Shown here piece by piece: positions 56,766 through 64,000 of a DNA stretch of 64,000 bases (position 1 is its first letter; each line of letters opens with the position of its first letter). The stretch spans positions 11,707 through 75,706 of the forward strand of contig CAYNSR010000012.1 of assembly GCA_964400125.1 (NCBI GenBank), given 5' to 3'. The notes beneath the pieces were generated by a model. The model was not told the origin of the DNA, searched no databases, and saw only the letters and a list, made by a program, of their open reading frames with translations. Made by a program: the position numbers and the translations under genes. Source of the stretch: Micavibrio sp964400125 (lineage in GTDB: Bacteria; Pseudomonadota; Alphaproteobacteria; Micavibrionales; Micavibrionaceae).

Positions 56766-56930
56766 TTAACTAACTGATTTGATTAATTCTTTCTTATTAT
56801 TGGGTGTCAAATACTGAACTATTTTCTGTGCCAGATGCCGTGCGATTTCATCTTTTAAATTCTCGGTTTCGGCGGCAAAGCCGATGACGAGGGTGGGGCG
56901 TTGCGGGCCTCTGGACAGGGTGGCGAGGAT
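56766..56930 (-). pseudogene. coaBC: Remnant of coaBC with internal deletion
   Basis: The minus strand encodes ILATLSRGPQRPTLVIGFAA then ETEN, the signature of the CoaBC flavoprotein synthetase domain (RPxLVxGFAAETEN), joined directly to KDEIARHLAQKIVQYL, resembling its C-terminus (KDEVARRLAxRI). The stretch between is missing, and a stop lies just upstream. It is a decayed fragment; a full gene for coenzyme A synthesis must exist elsewhere. Confidence 0.6.
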
Positions 56931-57142
56931 TTATTTTGTATCCAGTATACTTAATTATGAGCCATGGGCAGCGCGCCTTGCATAAAATCCTTGCAATCCT
57001 GCGTATAAACCCCTATTTTCCCCCCGTCCCCGGATGGTCCGGGGGCGTGTGGCAGGCCGTTTCAGACCAGTCCGTCTGGAGCCCTTCTTGCGAAGGAAAA
57101 GCCGTCCCACAACCGTTTGCCAATCTTTAAACGGAGGACACC

Positions 57143-57577
57143 ATGGCAAAGGAAATCACAGGTTATATCAACCTGATCATCCCGGCTGGTAAAGCCAACC
57201 CGTCTCCGCCGATCGGCCCCGCTCTGGGTCAGCACGGCGTCAATATCATGGAATTCTGTAAGGCGTTCAACGCCAAGACAGGCGACATGGAAGCCGGTAC
57301 ACCGACCCCTGTGGTCATTACCGTCTATAAGGACCGGACCTTCACCTTCATCACCAAGATGCCGCCCAATACCCACTTCCTCAAAAAGGCAGCGGGCATT
57401 ACCTCGGCGTCGAAAAACCCCGGTCGCGATGCGGCTGTGGCGAAGGTGACGAAGAAGCAGATCCGCCAGATTGCGGAAGCAAAAATGAAGGACATGAACG
57501 CGGCGTCGGTCGAGCAGGCAATGCGCACGATCGAAGGCTCCGCACGGTCCATGGGCATCGAAGTGGTGGAGGGCTAG
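57143..57577 (+). CDS. rplK: 50S ribosomal protein L11
   Basis: A 144-residue L11: INLIIPAGKANPSPPIGPAL, GQHGVNIMEFCKAFNAKTGD, VITVYKDRTFTFITKMPP and the C-terminal IEGSARSMGIEVVEG. It binds 23S rRNA at the GTPase centre. GGAGG stands before the ATG. It is followed by rplA after 3 bp. Confidence 0.97.
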   Translation: MAKEITGYINLIIPAGKANPSPPIGPALGQHGVNIMEFCKAFNAKTGDMEAGTPTPVVITVYKDRTFTFITKMPPNTHFLKKAAGITSASKNPGRDAAVAKVTKKQIRQIAEAKMKDMNAASVEQAMRTIEGSARSMGIEVVEG

Positions 57578-57580
57578 ATC

Positions 57581-58297
57581 ATGGCGAAACTGAGCAAAAA
57601 AACGAAGGCCGCGAATGCACTGGTTGACCGTAACAAGTTCTATACCGTCAATGAAGCGGTGGCGATCCTGAAAAAGGCTGCGGCGGCGCGCAAATTCGAT
57701 GAATCGTTCGAAGTGGCGATGAACCTCGATCTTGATGTGCGTCAGGCGGACCAGCAGGTGCGCGGCATGACGGAATTGCCGCACGGCACAGGTAAAAAAC
57801 TGCGCGTTGCGGTTTTCGCCAAGGATGCCAAGGCCGAGGAAGCGAAAAAAGCCGGAGCGGATATCGTCGGGGCAGAAGATCTGGCGGAAAAAGTGATGAA
57901 GGGCGAGATCGACTTCGACCGCTGCATCGCGACGCCGGATATGATGGCGCTGATGGGTCGTCTGGGTAAGGTTCTGGGTCCGAAGGGCCTGATGCCGAAC
58001 CCGAAGCTCGGCACGGTGACGATGGATGTCGCCAAGGCCGTTGCGGCTGCCAAAGGCGGATCGATCGAATACCGCACCGAAAAAACCGGGATCGTTCAGG
58101 CCGGTGTCGGCAAGGCGTCGTTCGACGAGAAGAAGCTGGTGGAAAACATCCTCTCCTTCATCGATGTCGTCAAACGCGCCCGCCCGTCGGGTGCGAAGGG
58201 TACATATCTGAAGAAGATCACCCTGTCCACGACCATGGGCCCGGGGGTCAAGATTGACCTGTCGTCCCTGTCGGCGGAGGCGTCGAAAGCGGCCTGA
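57581..58297 (+). CDS. rplA: 50S ribosomal protein L1
   Basis: A 238-residue L1: FDESFEVAMNLDLDVRQADQ, VRGMTELPHGTGKKLRVAVF, MMALMGRLGKVLGPKGLMPN and FIDVVKRARPSGAKGTYLKK. It forms the L1 stalk and in many bacteria represses its own operon. It follows rplK by 3 bp and precedes a terminator. Confidence 0.97.
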   Translation: MAKLSKKTKAANALVDRNKFYTVNEAVAILKKAAAARKFDESFEVAMNLDLDVRQADQQVRGMTELPHGTGKKLRVAVFAKDAKAEEAKKAGADIVGAEDLAEKVMKGEIDFDRCIATPDMMALMGRLGKVLGPKGLMPNPKLGTVTMDVAKAVAAAKGGSIEYRTEKTGIVQAGVGKASFDEKKLVENILSFIDVVKRARPSGAKGTYLKKITLSTTMGPGVKIDLSSLSAEASKAA

Positions 58298-58317
58298 TCG
58301 TATCCAGAAGAATAATG

Positions 58318-58350
58318 GAAAACCCCTGCCGATATCCGGCAGGGGTTTTC
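58318..58350 (+). terminator. Intrinsic terminator between rplA and rplJ
   Basis: AAAACCCCTGCCG and CGGCAGGGGTTTT pair in a long stem with a 5-nt loop, followed by a short T-rich stretch. It separates the L11-L1 unit from the L10-L12 unit. Confidence 0.8.
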
Positions 58351-58355
58351 GTTTA

Positions 58356-58598
58356 CTGCGCCGGGCGTTTTGCGGTTAAAAAAACCATTGACTGCTGCGG
58401 TGCGGGTGCGTATAACCACCCCAGTTTCACCTGTCCAAGACTGTGGGTTTGGCCTTCGAAAGCCTTGTAAATCCTGCATAGATGGGAAATTCAGCCGCAG
58501 GCCTGAAAACGGGCCTCTCCTGTCTTTCGCATGGGTTTTGAACGGGATGAACCGATTAAGGGGCATCCCTTTTTCATTTTTTAGCTTTGGAGAAAACC
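58356..58598 (+). promoter_or_regulatory. Leader of rplJ-rplL (L10 leader region)
   Basis: A 240-bp untranslated stretch before rplJ contains several G/C-rich inverted segments (e.g. CAGGCCTGAAAACGGGCCT) and ends in GGAGA just before the start. In many bacteria L10 with L12 binds such a leader to repress translation; position and structure suggest the same here. Confidence 0.5.
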
Positions 58599-59090
58599 AT
58601 GGATCGCGCACAAAAGGCGAAAGAAATCCAGAATCTGAATGGTTTGCTGAAAAACAGCGAATTGATGATTCTGGTCCATAACAAGGGCATTACCCATGCT
58701 CAGGATATGGAATTGCGCAACAGGCTGCGGGCCGAAGGCGGCAGCTATAAGGTTGCAAAAAACACTCTGACGAAACTGGCCCTGAAAGGGACCAAGTTCG
58801 AAGGCCTGTCCGACAAGCTGGTCGGGCCGGTTGGTATTGCCACATCGAACGATCCGATTATCGCGGCGCGTGTGGTGCATGATTTTGCCAAGACCACAAA
58901 CGAGAAAATGGTCATTATCGGCGGTGCCAACGACGCGGAAGTCCTGAGTCTTGAGAAAATCAAGTTTCTGGCGACCCTGCCGTCGATGGATGCGCTGCGC
59001 GGCAAGATCGTCGGCATCCTGCAGGCCCCGGGAGCGCAACTGGCGCGTCTGGCGAATGCCTATGCCACCAAGGACCAAACACAAGCTTAA
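58599..59090 (+). CDS. rplJ: 50S ribosomal protein L10
   Basis: A 163-residue L10 from ATG 58,599 (GGAGA upstream): MDRAQKAKEIQNLNGLLKNS, NRLRAEGGSYKVAKNTLTKL and the C-terminal helix binding L12 (LQAPGAQLARLANAYATKDQ). It anchors the L12 stalk and probably controls its own operon through the leader. Confidence 0.96.
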   Translation: MDRAQKAKEIQNLNGLLKNSELMILVHNKGITHAQDMELRNRLRAEGGSYKVAKNTLTKLALKGTKFEGLSDKLVGPVGIATSNDPIIAARVVHDFAKTTNEKMVIIGGANDAEVLSLEKIKFLATLPSMDALRGKIVGILQAPGAQLARLANAYATKDQTQA

Positions 59091-59125
59091 CAACGACTGC
59101 ATTACACTTTTAAAGGAGAAAATAA

Positions 59126-59491
59126 ATGGCTGCTAATCTGGAAAAACTGGTTGAGGATTTGTCCGCGCTGACGGTGATGGAAGCCGCTGATCTGGCAAAA
59201 TTACTCGAAGAAAAATGGGGCGTTTCGGCTGCTGCACCTGTTGCTGCCGCTGGTCCTGCCGCTGCTGCTGAGGAAGAAAAGGACAGCTTTAACGTTGTTC
59301 TGGTTTCCGGCGGTGACAACAAGATCAACGTCATCAAGGAAGTCCGCGCGATCACGGGTCTCGGCCTCAAAGAAGCCAAGGATCTGGTTGATGCCGGAAA
59401 CAAGGAAGTCAAATCCGGCGTTTCCAAGGCTGAAGCCGAAGAAATCAAGAAAAAGCTGGAAGCTGCCGGTGGTAAGGTTGAGCTTAAATAA
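59126..59491 (+). CDS. rplL: 50S ribosomal protein L7/L12
   Basis: A 121-residue L7/L12: N-terminal dimer domain (LEKLVEDLSALTVMEAADLA), an Ala-rich hinge (AAAPVAAAGPAAAAEEE) and the C-terminal factor-binding domain (AITGLGLKEAKDLVDAGNKE). It recruits translation factors. AAGGAG precedes its ATG. A terminator follows. Confidence 0.97.
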   Translation: MAANLEKLVEDLSALTVMEAADLAKLLEEKWGVSAAAPVAAAGPAAAAEEEKDSFNVVLVSGGDNKINVIKEVRAITGLGLKEAKDLVDAGNKEVKSGVSKAEAEEIKKKLEAAGGKVELK

Positions 59492-59542
59492 GCTTTGCTT
59501 GTTTAAACGAAATCCCGGCGACCTGTCCTCCGTCGCATACAA

Positions 59543-59572
59543 ACAACCCGCCAAATCGGCGGGTTGTTTTGT
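59543..59572 (+). terminator. Intrinsic terminator after rplL
   Basis: ACAACCCGCC (59,543-59,552) pairs with GGCGGGTTGT (59,558-59,567) around a 5-nt loop and is followed by a T run. It limits transcription into rpoB. Confidence 0.85.
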
Positions 59573-59688
59573 CAGGGCAGAGGCCTTTTATTTTCATAGT
59601 GTCGCGGGCTGAATATATCCCGAAAGAGGTGGGTTTCCCCCTGTCAATCTTTCCGTATCGCCTTTCGTTAAAAAGTTGTGAAAAAGGC

Positions 59689-59717
59689 TTGACTCTCGCG
59701 GGTGCATCCGCCATAAA
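59689..59717 (+). promoter_or_regulatory. Candidate rpoB promoter
   Basis: TTGACT (59,689-59,694), 17 bp, CATAAA (59,712-59,717). It lies in the 430-bp rplL-rpoB gap, past the terminator; nothing else is seen in the gap. Confidence 0.45.
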
Positions 59718-59919
59718 GCGCTTGCGAAAACACCCGGGATGATTGTGACTGCGAAGCTTCCGAATAACGGATAAGTCTTTGATATTGCGACCGCTTTAGC
59801 TGCAGATGAGGCATGCTAAATGGCGGTTTTCCGCGTTTTTCCGGGTCGCGGAATTTGTGTCTTGCGGTTTTGACCGTGGGGTGAGTTTTTAAAAATGGTT
59901 TGCAAAGGGCAAAAAGACC

Positions 59920-64000
<4,081 letters not shown>

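Overview
The window reads as an alphaproteobacterial chromosome carrying a large element integrated in a tRNA-Trp gene. From about 51,435 to the end is host sequence: an unusual flagellin, a heavy-metal P-type ATPase, then the conserved secE-nusG-rplK-rplA-rplJ-rplL-rpoB block, with rpoB running off the right edge. The ribosomal proteins and RpoB look alphaproteobacterial; genus was not determined.

Everything left of 51,132 belongs to the integrated element, whose left end lies outside the window. The right border is the last 45 nt of a tRNA-Trp gene (51,088-51,132) without a 5' half, next to a tyrosine integrase (49,148-50,821). Positions 393-30,372 hold a long-tailed temperate phage module: ParB-like/methyltransferase genes, a lambda-type terminase, gpW and portal, an S49 protease with nested scaffold, a Mu gpT-like capsid, tail tube, a tail-assembly chaperone pair joined by a probable -1 frameshift, tape measure, tail tip, fibre and tailspike, a repressor, and lysis genes with Rz/Rz1. 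Three small or AT-rich cargo insertions interrupt the structural operon, one encoding a NucS-like nuclease. No phage replication genes are visible.

Positions 30,467-43,324 are a lower-GC defence-type island. One operon (HTH, DNA methylase, PIN nuclease) converges on a five-gene operon (HTH, PLD-SNF2 helicase, Eco57I-type methylase, SLOG/DprA-like protein, DUF262-DUF1524 GmrSD-like protein). Next come two ParB/RepB-like genes with a large serine recombinase and a divergent HTH gene (43,360-47,455).

The strongest candidate for an undescribed system is at 47,452-49,065 on the minus strand: a retron, with reverse transcriptase (NAxxH, YMDD and LTG motifs), an XRE-family partner and an upstream structured RNA. 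In that RNA I can identify a1/a2 pairing arms, several msr hairpins and a long branched msd stem. A second candidate is the leader of the phage repressor gene (27,301-27,485), which can form two mutually exclusive folds, one hiding the ribosome binding site and one dissolving a terminator-like hairpin. The third is the host flagellin whose variable domain is replaced by a phage-adhesin-like glycine-rich domain.
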